A stretch of 36,286 bases of DNA from an uncultured Prevotellaceae bacterium (GTDB lineage: Bacteria; Bacteroidota; Bacteroidia; Bacteroidales; Bacteroidaceae): contig ONFE01000038.1 in the NCBI GenBank assembly GCA_900316985.1, forward strand, positions 1-36,286, read 5' to 3'. Under the pieces are notes generated by a model. That model was given only the letters and a program-made list of their open reading frames with translations. It was not told the DNA's origin and searched no databases. This document shows, piece after piece, positions 22,057-30,802 of this stretch (positions within the stretch are counted from its first letter, which is position 1; each line of letters opens with the position of its first letter). The position numbers and the translations under genes were made by a program.

Positions 22057-25000
22057 ATGAATCACCAGCTAACAGTATATAAAGCATCTGCCGGCTCCGG
22101 AAAAACCTTCAGGTTAGCAACAGAGTATATCAAGCTACTCATTCTCAATCCCCAGGCCTACCGCAACATCCTAGCCGTGACCTTTACCAACAAGGCTACG
22201 GAGGAAATGAAAGAACGTATTCTGAGTCAATTATACGGCATCTGGAAAAGACTGCCAGATTCCCAGAACTATATGGATAAAGTGGCTGGGGAACTCAAGG
22301 TTTCAGAAGAACTGGTTTCAAAACGTGCCGGCGAAGCCTTGACAAACCTTATCCATAACTACAACTATTTCCGCGTGGAGACTATCGACAGTTTCTTCCA
22401 GAGTGTACTCCGCAACCTTGCACGCGAACTTGACTTGGCAGCCAACCTCACCGTTGGACTTAATGATGTACAGGTAGAAGAACAAGCCGTGGATGAGCTC
22501 ATCGACGAACTGTCCACCACAAGTCACCTCCTGTTCTGGATTATTGACTATATCAAGGAAAACATTGAGGATGACAAAAGCTGGAATGTTATAGGACAAA
22601 TCAAGGATTTCGGGCGTACGATCTTCCGTGACTTTTATAAGCGTGAGAGCGACAACCTGAAGGAAAGATTCGAAGATCCTGATTTCTTCAATGATTACAC
22701 CAGCACTATCCGGGAAATCAGAAAGAACGCACGTGAGCGAATGACGCAATATGCCGAGACCTTTTTCGACACTCTGGAAGAAAACGGCCTTACACCAGAC
22801 TCACTCACCAACAAACAGCGCGGTATAGCCAGTTATTTCAACAAGTTGAAAGGTACCGATTGGAGTAATAAGAGTTGTCAGAACGCCACTTTGGCCAAGC
22901 ATTTGGAGGCAGCCGAAAACTGGGCGTCCAAAAGTAGTGCCGACCGCCAAGTGGTTATATCTCTTGCTGATGAAGTCCTGCTCCCTTTGCTCCGTGACAC
23001 TGAGAACGACCGTGAACGTCAATGGAAACTTTTCGTCAGTGCCGATGTGACACTGAGACACCTGAACCAACTCCGACTCTTAGGTAATATTGAAGAACGG
23101 GTGAGCTTGCTCAACAAGGAGGCAAACCGCTTCCTGCTCAGTGACACACAGGCGTTCCTCCATAACCTGATGGACGGCTCCGACTCGCCTTTCATCTTTG
23201 AGAAATTGGGCACGCAACTGGAACATATCATGATAGATGAGTTCCAAGACACCAGTACCGTTCAGTGGGAGAATTTCCGCGTCCTGCTCAATGAGACCAT
23301 GAGCCGCGGCACCAATCTCATCGTGGGTGATGTCAAACAAAGCATATATCGCTGGAGAAGCGGTGACTGGCGTTTGCTCAATGGTATCGAGAACCTCTTC
23401 CACAAAGAACAGATTAAAGTGGAAGACCTCGACATCAACTTCCGTTCCTCCCGCAGAATCATAGAATTCAACAACCGCTTCTTCACTGCCGCACAAGACA
23501 TTGAGTATCAGCATGAACAGGAGATCAATCCAGAAGAGGCATCTCAACTGAGTGACGCCTATGCCAAAGTGGAGCAGAAGATTCCTAACGATAAGCCAGA
23601 TGAAGGATTGGTACGCATCACGCTGCTTCCCAAAGAGGAATACGAAGAGCAAATGATTGCCCAAATCATCCAGACCGTTGACGAACTCCGCTCACAGGGT
23701 ATCGCCGAAAACACGATTTGCATACTGGTTCGTGCTAACAAGCACATTCCACTCATAGCCGATGCATTTATGCAACAGCGGCCAGAGATGAAAATCATCA
23801 GTGACGAGGCTTTCCGGCTGGATTCTTCCATGGCAGTATTAACCCTTATCCAAGCCCTTCATGCCTTGATACATCCTGAAGATAATCTCTGCAAGGCAAA
23901 TCTTATTAAGGCCTACGAGCGCATTAACGGGAATTCCGATATTGAACTCCCGCTCGACCAGCGGTTGCTTACACTTCCTTTGATGGACCTGACCGAACGG
24001 CTCTTCTGCCTCTTCCATCTCGAGAAACTCAAGGAGGAGAGCGCATACATCTGCGCCTTCTACGACCACATGAGCAAGTTCCTGCAGGAGACTGGAGGAG
24101 ATATCGATGCCTTCCTACGCTGTTGGGACGACTCCATTCACGAGAAAACCATCCAGAGTGACCAAATCAACGGCATCCGTCTCATTAGCATCCATAAGTC
24201 AAAAGGTCTCGAATTCGACAATGTCATCATCCCCTTCTGCGACTGGACGATTGAAATGCGCATGGGCAACACCATCTGGTGCAAGCCTACGGAAGAACCG
24301 TTCTGCAGGCTGCCCCTGGTTCCCGTTGACTACAGTTCACGCCTGTCTGACTCCATCTATCAGAAAGACTACGCCCACGAGCATCTGCAAAACTGTGTGG
24401 ACAATCTTAACCTACTCTATGTAGCCTTTACCCGCGCCAGTCACAATCTCTTTGTCATCGGCAAGCGGGATGCCTCCAACTCCCGAAGTACGCTCATTCA
24501 AGAAGTGCTTGCCAAATGGGGAACGGATATGGGAGAAGCGTCTCAACCGGTCATTTACGAAGAGGGAGAACTGCTCATCAAGCAGAAAAAGGCAAAGCAA
24601 CCGACTGCTAACAAGTTGCTGCTGCCTGTAATCCCCACCCCCGTGACCATCCAAAGCTACACGGCAAAGACAGCCTTCAAGCAGAGCAATAAGAGCCGTG
24701 ACTTCGTCCAGGATGATACCAACGAAACAGAACAGGCACGCTATATCAAAATGGGTAATGTGATGCATAACCTCTTCTCCACCATCCGCACGGTGGCAGA
24801 TATTCCGCAGGCCCTGCGGGAACTGGAACTCGGTGGTGTGCTCTACGATGAAGACGTCTCTGCAGAGAGCCTGAGAAACATGCTGCAGAAGCGGCTTTCT
24901 GACAAGCGCGTGGCCGACTGGTTCTCTCCGCGGTGGACCCTTTTCAACGAATGTTCCATCATCAGCATCAACGAAGAGGGGGAACTGCTGGAGCGTCGCC

Positions 25001-25182
25001 CTGACCGCGTGATGACCGACGGGCAACAGATGGTTGTCGTCGATTTCAAGTTTGGACGCCCACGCGACGAATACCAAGAGCAGGTGCGTGAATATATGGA
25101 ACTCCTCCGCCACATGGGCTACCAGCAGGTGAGTGGATATCTATGGTTCGTTTATTCCAATAAAATAGAAGAAGTAAAATGA
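22057..25182 (+). CDS. addA: UvrD/REP helicase-nuclease, AddA/RecB-like
   Basis: A 1041-aa protein. Superfamily 1A helicase motifs are complete: Walker A ASAGSGKT (~10-17), Ia VTFTNKATEEM, II DEFQD (~394), III VGDVKQSIYRWR, IV NFRSSRRI, V SIHKSKGLEFD (~711) and VI LLYVAFTRA (~787). The C-terminal nuclease shows RPDRV, then VVDFKFG (~993) and QVREYMELL, a full PD-(D/E)xK site. It acts with the following gene to process double-strand breaks for recombination. The 4-base ATGA overlap with that gene supports an AddAB-type pair rather than RecBCD. Confidence 0.92.
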   Translation: MNHQLTVYKASAGSGKTFRLATEYIKLLILNPQAYRNILAVTFTNKATEEMKERILSQLYGIWKRLPDSQNYMDKVAGELKVSEELVSKRAGEALTNLIHNYNYFRVETIDSFFQSVLRNLARELDLAANLTVGLNDVQVEEQAVDELIDELSTTSHLLFWIIDYIKENIEDDKSWNVIGQIKDFGRTIFRDFYKRESDNLKERFEDPDFFNDYTSTIREIRKNARERMTQYAETFFDTLEENGLTPDSLTNKQRGIASYFNKLKGTDWSNKSCQNATLAKHLEAAENWASKSSADRQVVISLADEVLLPLLRDTENDRERQWKLFVSADVTLRHLNQLRLLGNIEERVSLLNKEANRFLLSDTQAFLHNLMDGSDSPFIFEKLGTQLEHIMIDEFQDTSTVQWENFRVLLNETMSRGTNLIVGDVKQSIYRWRSGDWRLLNGIENLFHKEQIKVEDLDINFRSSRRIIEFNNRFFTAAQDIEYQHEQEINPEEASQLSDAYAKVEQKIPNDKPDEGLVRITLLPKEEYEEQMIAQIIQTVDELRSQGIAENTICILVRANKHIPLIADAFMQQRPEMKIISDEAFRLDSSMAVLTLIQALHALIHPEDNLCKANLIKAYERINGNSDIELPLDQRLLTLPLMDLTERLFCLFHLEKLKEESAYICAFYDHMSKFLQETGGDIDAFLRCWDDSIHEKTIQSDQINGIRLISIHKSKGLEFDNVIIPFCDWTIEMRMGNTIWCKPTEEPFCRLPLVPVDYSSRLSDSIYQKDYAHEHLQNCVDNLNLLYVAFTRASHNLFVIGKRDASNSRSTLIQEVLAKWGTDMGEASQPVIYEEGELLIKQKKAKQPTANKLLLPVIPTPVTIQSYTAKTAFKQSNKSRDFVQDDTNETEQARYIKMGNVMHNLFSTIRTVADIPQALRELELGGVLYDEDVSAESLRNMLQKRLSDKRVADWFSPRWTLFNECSIISINEEGELLERRPDRVMTDGQQMVVVDFKFGRPRDEYQEQVREYMELLRHMGYQQVSGYLWFVYSNKIEEVK

Positions 25183-27926
25183 AAGCATTTCTCGAAATAA
25201 TCGCCGAAGACATCATCCGCAAATATGGAACCGACTTGAGCCACATTGCTGTCGTGTTCCCCAACAAGCGTGCCTCGCTCTTTCTCAACGAAGCCCTGGC
25301 AAGGCTTGCAGGCCGTCCTATATGGAGTCCTGCCTATATCACCATCAGCGACCTCTTCCGCCAGCATTCATCGCTGACCGTCGGCGACCCCATCAAACTC
25401 GTCTGCGAACTCTACCGCTGCTTCACATCCATAACCGGCATCGACGAGACCCTCGACCATTTCTACGGCTGGGGACAGTTGCTCATCAGCGACTTCGACG
25501 ACATTGACAAGAACATGGCCGTGGCCCACGATGTATTCCGCAACCTTCGTGACATCCACGAACTCGACGATCTCTCCTATCTCACCGAAGAGCAGACAGC
25601 CCTGCTTCAGCGTTTCTTCAGCAATTTCTCTCCCGACCACAACAGCGAGCTCAAGCGCCGTTTCCTCCAATTGTGGAGCCATATTGAAGATATCTATGAG
25701 AACTACCGCACCGAACTGCGCTCCCAGCAGCTGGCCTACGAAGGGATGCTCTATCGCGAGGTGGCAGAGACTGACGATATCCCTTTCAAATATGACACCT
25801 ACCTCTTTGTCGGCTTCAATATGATGCAGAAGGTGGAACTCCGCCTTTGCGAACGTCTGATGAAGTTGCAGAAAGCCAAGTTCTACTGGGATTTCGACCG
25901 ATACTATATGGCACCCGACAATGAAGCAGGATATTACATCCGCGAGTTACTGGAACAATTCCCCAACGAACTGGACAACACCGACGAGACCATCTATAAC
26001 CAGTTTTCAAAGCCCAAGCACATCACCTTCGTCAGTGCCCCCACAGAGAATGTACAGGCACGCTATGTCAGCCAATGGCTGCAATCGGGAAACCGCATTG
26101 GCGACGGTCGCCGTACGGCCGTGGTGATGGGCGACGAGCACCTGCTGCCATCCGTCATCCATTGTTTGCCGAATGAAGTGGAGAAAGTAAATATCACGAC
26201 GGGCTATCCGCTTAACGACACACCCATAAGTTCGCTGGTGATGCTGCTCTCACAACTCCGCCAAACACAGAAGATACCAAAGTACCTGATGCGCCGGGTG
26301 ATGCGCCACAGCTACGCCCGTTTCCTCGACGAAGAGATGCTCACGCGTCCCATTGATGATAATCTGCAGTACATACAGTGGATGCAGTTCGTCGTCAAAC
26401 ATATCGCCCAGCATACACAGGACGAGGAGAATCCGATGCAGGCGGAGGCTCTCTTCCGGATGTACACCCTGCTTAACCGACTGTCGTCACTCATCGAAAA
26501 CGACCATCTCGACGTGGACCGCATCACGCTGCAACGCCTGCTGCTGCAACTCATCCGTTCCACGTCCATTCCCTTCCACGGAGAACCGGCTGTGGGACTT
26601 CAAGTGATGGGCGTACTTGAAACGCGCAATCTCGATTTCGACCATATCCTGCTGCTCTCCTGCAACGAGGGTAACCTGCCGAAGGGCGTCAACGACGCTT
26701 CATTCATACCCTATGCTATCCGTAAGGCATACGGCCTGACCACCATCGACAACAAGGTGGCCATTTTCGCCTACTATTTCCACCGTTTGCTCCAGCGGGC
26801 AAGCGACATCACCATCTGCTACAACAACTCCACCGAAGACGGCCACACCGGCGAGATGTCACGCTTCATGCTCCAACTCCTTGTAGAGAGTCCGCATACC
26901 ATCGAGAGGCGTTCCTTGCAAAGCGGACAACAGCAGATGCACCTCCGTCCCCAAAAGCGGGAGAAGGATGCCCAGGTGATGGAGACACTGCGGAGTTTCA
27001 AGTCCCTCTCACCATCTGCCATCAACCGCTATCTTGCCTGCCAATTGACTTTCTACTTCCGCTACGTTCTGGGCATTATGGAACCAGACGACAATGAGGA
27101 AGATGAAATTGACAGCCGCATCTTTGGCAACATTTTCCACCGCTCTGCCCAACTGCTCTACGACAGGATGGGAAAGGTCATCAGACCTGACCAACTCAAG
27201 GAGTTACTTCAGCATCACGAACAGATAGAAATCACCGTGGACCAGGCCATACGGGAGGAACTCTTCAACATCAAAGACGACCGACCATTCCAGATGGAAC
27301 TCAACGGCCTGCAACTCATCAACCGCGAAGTGATCATCCGCTATCTGCAGCGCCTTTTCGAGATAGACCTCAGTCTGGCACCTTTCACCATCAAAGGCAA
27401 TGAGGAGAAAGTATATCAGCAGATTCCCATCACCACCTCCGACGGCAGCCGTATGATCAAAGTTGGCGGCAGCATCGACCGACTGGACCAGATAACCAAT
27501 CCGATTACCGGTGAACAGTACATCCGGGTCGTTGACTACAAGACCGGAAGCCGCGACCTCCGGCGCAAAGTCAACGAACTGGCAGAGATCTTCTCTCCCG
27601 ACAACATCCGCGAGAAGCATACCGACTACTATCTGCAGACGATGCTCTATTCCATCATCGTGCGGCAGCATCCGAAGCTGAACCCCACGCAACTGCCCGT
27701 ATCCCCTGCCCTGCTGTTCATCCAGCATACGATGGCAGAAGACTACGACCCTACGTTGTCGATAGGAAAAGAAAAAATCAATGACATACAAACGTATGTC
27801 ACTGATTTCCTTGAAAATCTGCAAAAGCTTGTAAGTGAGATCTTTGAACCGCAACAGCCCTTCCTACCGACTACCGACAAGAAGAACTGTACCCACTGCC
27901 CCTACCGGCAACTATGCGGCCTATAG
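25179..27926 (+). CDS. addB: AddB-like PD-(D/E)XK nuclease with Fe-S cysteines
   Basis: A 915-aa protein overlapping addA by 4 bases. The N-terminal part is helicase-like but degenerate (PNKRASLFLNEALARLAG, no Walker A), as in AddB. The C-terminal nuclease has VGGSIDRLD, VVDYKTG (~784) and YYLQTMLYSI. One Cys near residue 618 (YLACQLTFYF) and three at the end (Cys904, 907 and 913 in CTHCPYRQLC) match the split four-cysteine iron-sulfur staple of AddB. It ends one base before the convergent cdd stop. Confidence 0.9.
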   Translation: MKAFLEIIAEDIIRKYGTDLSHIAVVFPNKRASLFLNEALARLAGRPIWSPAYITISDLFRQHSSLTVGDPIKLVCELYRCFTSITGIDETLDHFYGWGQLLISDFDDIDKNMAVAHDVFRNLRDIHELDDLSYLTEEQTALLQRFFSNFSPDHNSELKRRFLQLWSHIEDIYENYRTELRSQQLAYEGMLYREVAETDDIPFKYDTYLFVGFNMMQKVELRLCERLMKLQKAKFYWDFDRYYMAPDNEAGYYIRELLEQFPNELDNTDETIYNQFSKPKHITFVSAPTENVQARYVSQWLQSGNRIGDGRRTAVVMGDEHLLPSVIHCLPNEVEKVNITTGYPLNDTPISSLVMLLSQLRQTQKIPKYLMRRVMRHSYARFLDEEMLTRPIDDNLQYIQWMQFVVKHIAQHTQDEENPMQAEALFRMYTLLNRLSSLIENDHLDVDRITLQRLLLQLIRSTSIPFHGEPAVGLQVMGVLETRNLDFDHILLLSCNEGNLPKGVNDASFIPYAIRKAYGLTTIDNKVAIFAYYFHRLLQRASDITICYNNSTEDGHTGEMSRFMLQLLVESPHTIERRSLQSGQQQMHLRPQKREKDAQVMETLRSFKSLSPSAINRYLACQLTFYFRYVLGIMEPDDNEEDEIDSRIFGNIFHRSAQLLYDRMGKVIRPDQLKELLQHHEQIEITVDQAIREELFNIKDDRPFQMELNGLQLINREVIIRYLQRLFEIDLSLAPFTIKGNEEKVYQQIPITTSDGSRMIKVGGSIDRLDQITNPITGEQYIRVVDYKTGSRDLRRKVNELAEIFSPDNIREKHTDYYLQTMLYSIIVRQHPKLNPTQLPVSPALLFIQHTMAEDYDPTLSIGKEKINDIQTYVTDFLENLQKLVSEIFEPQQPFLPTTDKKNCTHCPYRQLCGL

Positions 27927-27927
27927 G

Positions 27928-28407
27928 TCATTTCATGCAACTATCCACGAAATGAAGGGGAAGTAGTGTCTTCACATTGGGAATCACGTAGATACCCTCC
28001 GTGCCGTAAAGCAGTATCTTCACGTCACACTGGTAGCGGTCTTCCATCTCAAGAATCACCTGGCGGCAGGCACCACAGGGTGATACCGGCGTAGCCATCA
28101 GTCCCTCTTCGTTACGGGCAGCAATGGCCAGCGCCACGATGGCTGATTCCGGATGCTGCGACTGAGCTGCAAAAATGGCAGAGCGCTCCGCACAGAGTCC
28201 TGAGGGGAAAGCCGCATTCTCCTGGTTGGCACCAATCATTTCCATACCATCTGCCGTTCGCAGACAGGCTCCCACGTGGAAGTTCGAGTAGGGAGCATAC
28301 GAGTTACGGGTGGCCTCTATGGCCTTGTTCACCAGCCGCTGGTCATCCTCTGAGAGTTCCTCCATCTGGCAGAACTGAATCTTAGCATCCAAGTTGATTT
28401 CTTTCAT
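27928..28407 (-). CDS. cdd: Cytidine deaminase
   Basis: A 159-aa homotetramer-class cytidine deaminase for pyrimidine salvage. The zinc/proton-shuttle motif is Cys72-Ala-Glu74 in LCAERSAIFAA, and the second zinc pair is Cys111/Cys114 in PCGACRQV. The substrate loop SYAPYSNFHVGA is intact. An N-terminal extension of ~15 residues is mildly longer than usual. It follows the beta-helix lipoprotein gene on the same strand after 45 bases. Confidence 0.96.
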   Translation of the reverse strand: MKEINLDAKIQFCQMEELSEDDQRLVNKAIEATRNSYAPYSNFHVGACLRTADGMEMIGANQENAAFPSGLCAERSAIFAAQSQHPESAIVALAIAARNEEGLMATPVSPCGACRQVILEMEDRYQCDVKILLYGTEGIYVIPNVKTLLPLHFVDSCMK

Positions 28408-28450
28408 AAGCGTCCCTTTTATAGCGTTTGATTAATTATCTTGTTTCTTA

Positions 28451-28468
28451 TTTCAGGTTTCAGGTTTC
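28451..28468 (-). repeat. GAAACCT heptamers at the 3' end of the beta-helix gene
   Basis: Sense-strand units GAAACCT, GAAACCT, GAAA overlap the end of the reading frame. They encode the final KPET and supply the stop TGA. Confidence 0.9.
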
Positions 28469-29895
28469 GATTCTTCAAAGCATCCCATATCCGGTTGGTC
28501 GTCACGCGCCTTTCCGTCGCGGTCGTTGCTCACGGGATAATCCTTATTTCCCTTGTTGACGGCAGGTGAAAGGGAATCCAGGTGGAAATCATAGTGTTGC
28601 GTATTGATGTCCACCAGTTTGAAGTGCTTGTCGCCCTGTACGGAAGCCGTGTCCTCCACATTCTCAAAGATAACGTCGATGATGTGCTCGGCATCTTCCA
28701 CCGCCGGTGTGCGCAGGATGCTGGAAATGAAGCGGTAGTTGAAGGGGATGTTTTCATTCTCCGTTGCACCCATCACCACGTCCTCTGGATATCCGGTCAC
28801 GATGGAGTTGATGCAGTCCATCCGCAGGAGCGGCATCGTAGTCGTGGAATAATAATTGAGAGCCGGCCTTCTGTTGGAATCGAAGGGATAGAACTGGGCC
28901 AGCGTACAATGGTTCATCGTCACGTCACCACCCAATATGTCCACGCACTCATAGAGCGTATTGGTAAACTGGCAGTTTTCTGCCGTCACTTTGCAGTTAA
29001 CGGTCGATAATCCCTTTCCCTGACAGTTATGCACGGTCATGTTCTTCAGCGTCAGTTTCTGCTTCTCCACATCGGCCGAATCACAGACGATACCATTGAA
29101 GGAACTGTGAAGGTCAGTAAACTCCATCACATTGTCATAGGAAGTCTCATAGAAATGGATTCCGTCCCAGAGACCGCTCATCAGGTCGTAGGGCAGATAG
29201 TCGAACATCCAGTCCAGACGGTCGCCTCTCAGTATCACCTCCTTGCCTGCCTCACCTTGCGAACAGAGTCTTCCATAGACGTCAATGCCGCCCCCGTCGT
29301 GGAAATAGAGCGTCGTGCCGGCAGCCAGGGTCAGCGTGGCATGCTCTTCGACGGTCAGTTTCCCATAGACGATGATGGGCCTGTCGCCCGTCAGCGTGGT
29401 ATCATTGGTGATATGAAGATTGCGGTATTTGATGGCATCCCACGAATAGGCATTGAGATTCACCTTCTGCGTGACGCCGCTCTCCAGCAGGAACAGCAGA
29501 TTATCCTCCACCAGCCAGGGTTTGTTCCTACCGTTCACGGGAGAGGTCAGTTCCACGAAAACACGGATGCTGTCACCCTTGCGGATTTCCACCTCAGAAG
29601 CCTGGTAACCTGATTCCGAGCCCAGGTATACACCGTCCACATTCACGCGGAAGCCACTCTGGTTTCCCCGTTCCAGACGGATGTTCGTACAACGGATGCC
29701 GTCGCCGCTCTCATTGTGCACCCAGAAAGTCCTGGTCGTCGTGGGAACAGCTGAGAACACCGTGTCCAACTTCACCGTGTCAGCAGAGAATGAAAGAATA
29801 TTAGAAACATTCGTACTGAACGAGTCGTCGTCCTGACAACCCGTCATTACGCATAAAAGCAATGCCAAAAGGCAAAGTTTCACTTTATCCATCAA
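28453..29895 (-). CDS. Right-handed beta-helix lipoprotein
   Basis: A 480-aa protein. The lipoprotein signal ends in VMTGC with lipidated Cys20, followed by an acidic QDDD. Residues ~30-150 look like an N-terminal beta-sandwich. Residues ~160-420 form irregular beta-helix coils (ITNDTTLTGDRPIIVYGKL, LTVEEHATLTLAAGTTLYF, MTVHNCQGKGLSTVNC). The C-terminal SPAVNKGNKDY, then DGKARDDQPDMGCFE, is the typical end of such surface beta-helix proteins. Probably outer-membrane anchored; the ligand is unknown. The last residues KPET and the stop codon derive from a tandem 7-mer. Confidence 0.85.
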   Translation of the reverse strand: MMDKVKLCLLALLLCVMTGCQDDDSFSTNVSNILSFSADTVKLDTVFSAVPTTTRTFWVHNESGDGIRCTNIRLERGNQSGFRVNVDGVYLGSESGYQASEVEIRKGDSIRVFVELTSPVNGRNKPWLVEDNLLFLLESGVTQKVNLNAYSWDAIKYRNLHITNDTTLTGDRPIIVYGKLTVEEHATLTLAAGTTLYFHDGGGIDVYGRLCSQGEAGKEVILRGDRLDWMFDYLPYDLMSGLWDGIHFYETSYDNVMEFTDLHSSFNGIVCDSADVEKQKLTLKNMTVHNCQGKGLSTVNCKVTAENCQFTNTLYECVDILGGDVTMNHCTLAQFYPFDSNRRPALNYYSTTTMPLLRMDCINSIVTGYPEDVVMGATENENIPFNYRFISSILRTPAVEDAEHIIDVIFENVEDTASVQGDKHFKLVDINTQHYDFHLDSLSPAVNKGNKDYPVSNDRDGKARDDQPDMGCFEESKPET

Positions 29896-29945
29896 ACTAA
29901 TAACGTGAATGAGGCGGTATTATTGCCTCCGCTATGCTTCTTCAG

Positions 29946-30773
29946 CTACATACCGCGCGACTTGTAGATCAGGTCCTTGGCAGCATTGATCTCCTGGAGT
30001 TTCTTCTCGGCAGCCTTGCGCACGTCTTCTCCGAGTGTGGACACCTTGTCGGGATGATGCTTCAGGGCCAGTTTGCGGTAGGCCTTGCGCACCTCGTCGT
30101 CGGTGGCATCGGGCGAAATCTCCAGCACCTTGTAGGCAGCTTCCAGATTAGTACCTCCCGACTGCAGGTTGAGCATCGAATCCACTTCCTGGGCATTCAG
30201 TCCTAACGAAGAAGCCAGCCATCGCAGGGCCTCCAGTTCCGAAGCAGGCACCTTGCCGTCGGCCCTTGCTATCTCGCAGAGGAATGCCAGCAGCTGCAGA
30301 CGCTGCTCATAGGCCATATACTGGGATATCTGCCGGCAGCTGTCATAGACGGCACTCTTGTAGGCACCCGGTTGCTGGGCATCCAGCTGTTTCTGCTTTT
30401 CGAAGAGTTTCTTCAGGATGTCCTCACCTTCCGCTACAGCGGCACTTCCGAAATTCATGCGGAGCATCTGCCTTACGTATTCCATCTCGGAATGCATCAC
30501 CTTGCCGTCGGCCTTGATGACGTAGGAGGCGAGCACCATGAGCGAGAACATGAAACTGTTACGCTGTCCTTCAAACTGCTGCTGCCGGGTATACTGCCCC
30601 TGCTGGTAACGGTTGCGGTAGGCATCCTCGAAGGTATGCGGCCCGTCGTTACCGTCGGCAAACCCGATCATTGCATTATCGAAAAGCGACCCCAGGGCAT
30701 AGCCTGCCAATGCCCCCAAAGGGCCAAAGGCTATAAACCCGAGGAATCCTCCTATCCATTTTCCTACTCCCAT
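29946..30773 (-). CDS. DjlA-like co-chaperone with TerB-like and J domains
   Basis: A 275-aa protein. The N-terminal Gly-rich hydrophobic hairpin (GKWIGGFLGFIAFGPLGALAGYALGS, split by Gly/Pro) may anchor it in a membrane. A TerB-like helical domain spans ~65-195 (ASYVIKADGKVMHSEMEYV, IARADGKVPASELEAL). The C-terminal J domain (~210-272) has the DnaK-activating HPD in LKHHPDK. This order matches DjlA. It probably recruits DnaK near the membrane. The gap to the PurF-like gene upstream is 24 bases, mostly AACGNT-type hexamers. Confidence 0.9.
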   Translation of the reverse strand: MGVGKWIGGFLGFIAFGPLGALAGYALGSLFDNAMIGFADGNDGPHTFEDAYRNRYQQGQYTRQQQFEGQRNSFMFSLMVLASYVIKADGKVMHSEMEYVRQMLRMNFGSAAVAEGEDILKKLFEKQKQLDAQQPGAYKSAVYDSCRQISQYMAYEQRLQLLAFLCEIARADGKVPASELEALRWLASSLGLNAQEVDSMLNLQSGGTNLEAAYKVLEISPDATDDEVRKAYRKLALKHHPDKVSTLGEDVRKAAEKKLQEINAAKDLIYKSRGM

Positions 30774-30778
30774 ATACA

Positions 30779-30802
30779 GTTATCGTTAACGTTATCGTCA
30801 CG
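30779..30802 (-). repeat. Hexamer repeat between the purF-like gene and djlA
   Basis: Plus-strand units GTTATC, GTTAAC, GTTATC, GTCACG (sense AACGAT-like) fill most of the 24-base gap and contain the TGA stop of the PurF-like gene. Confidence 0.85.
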
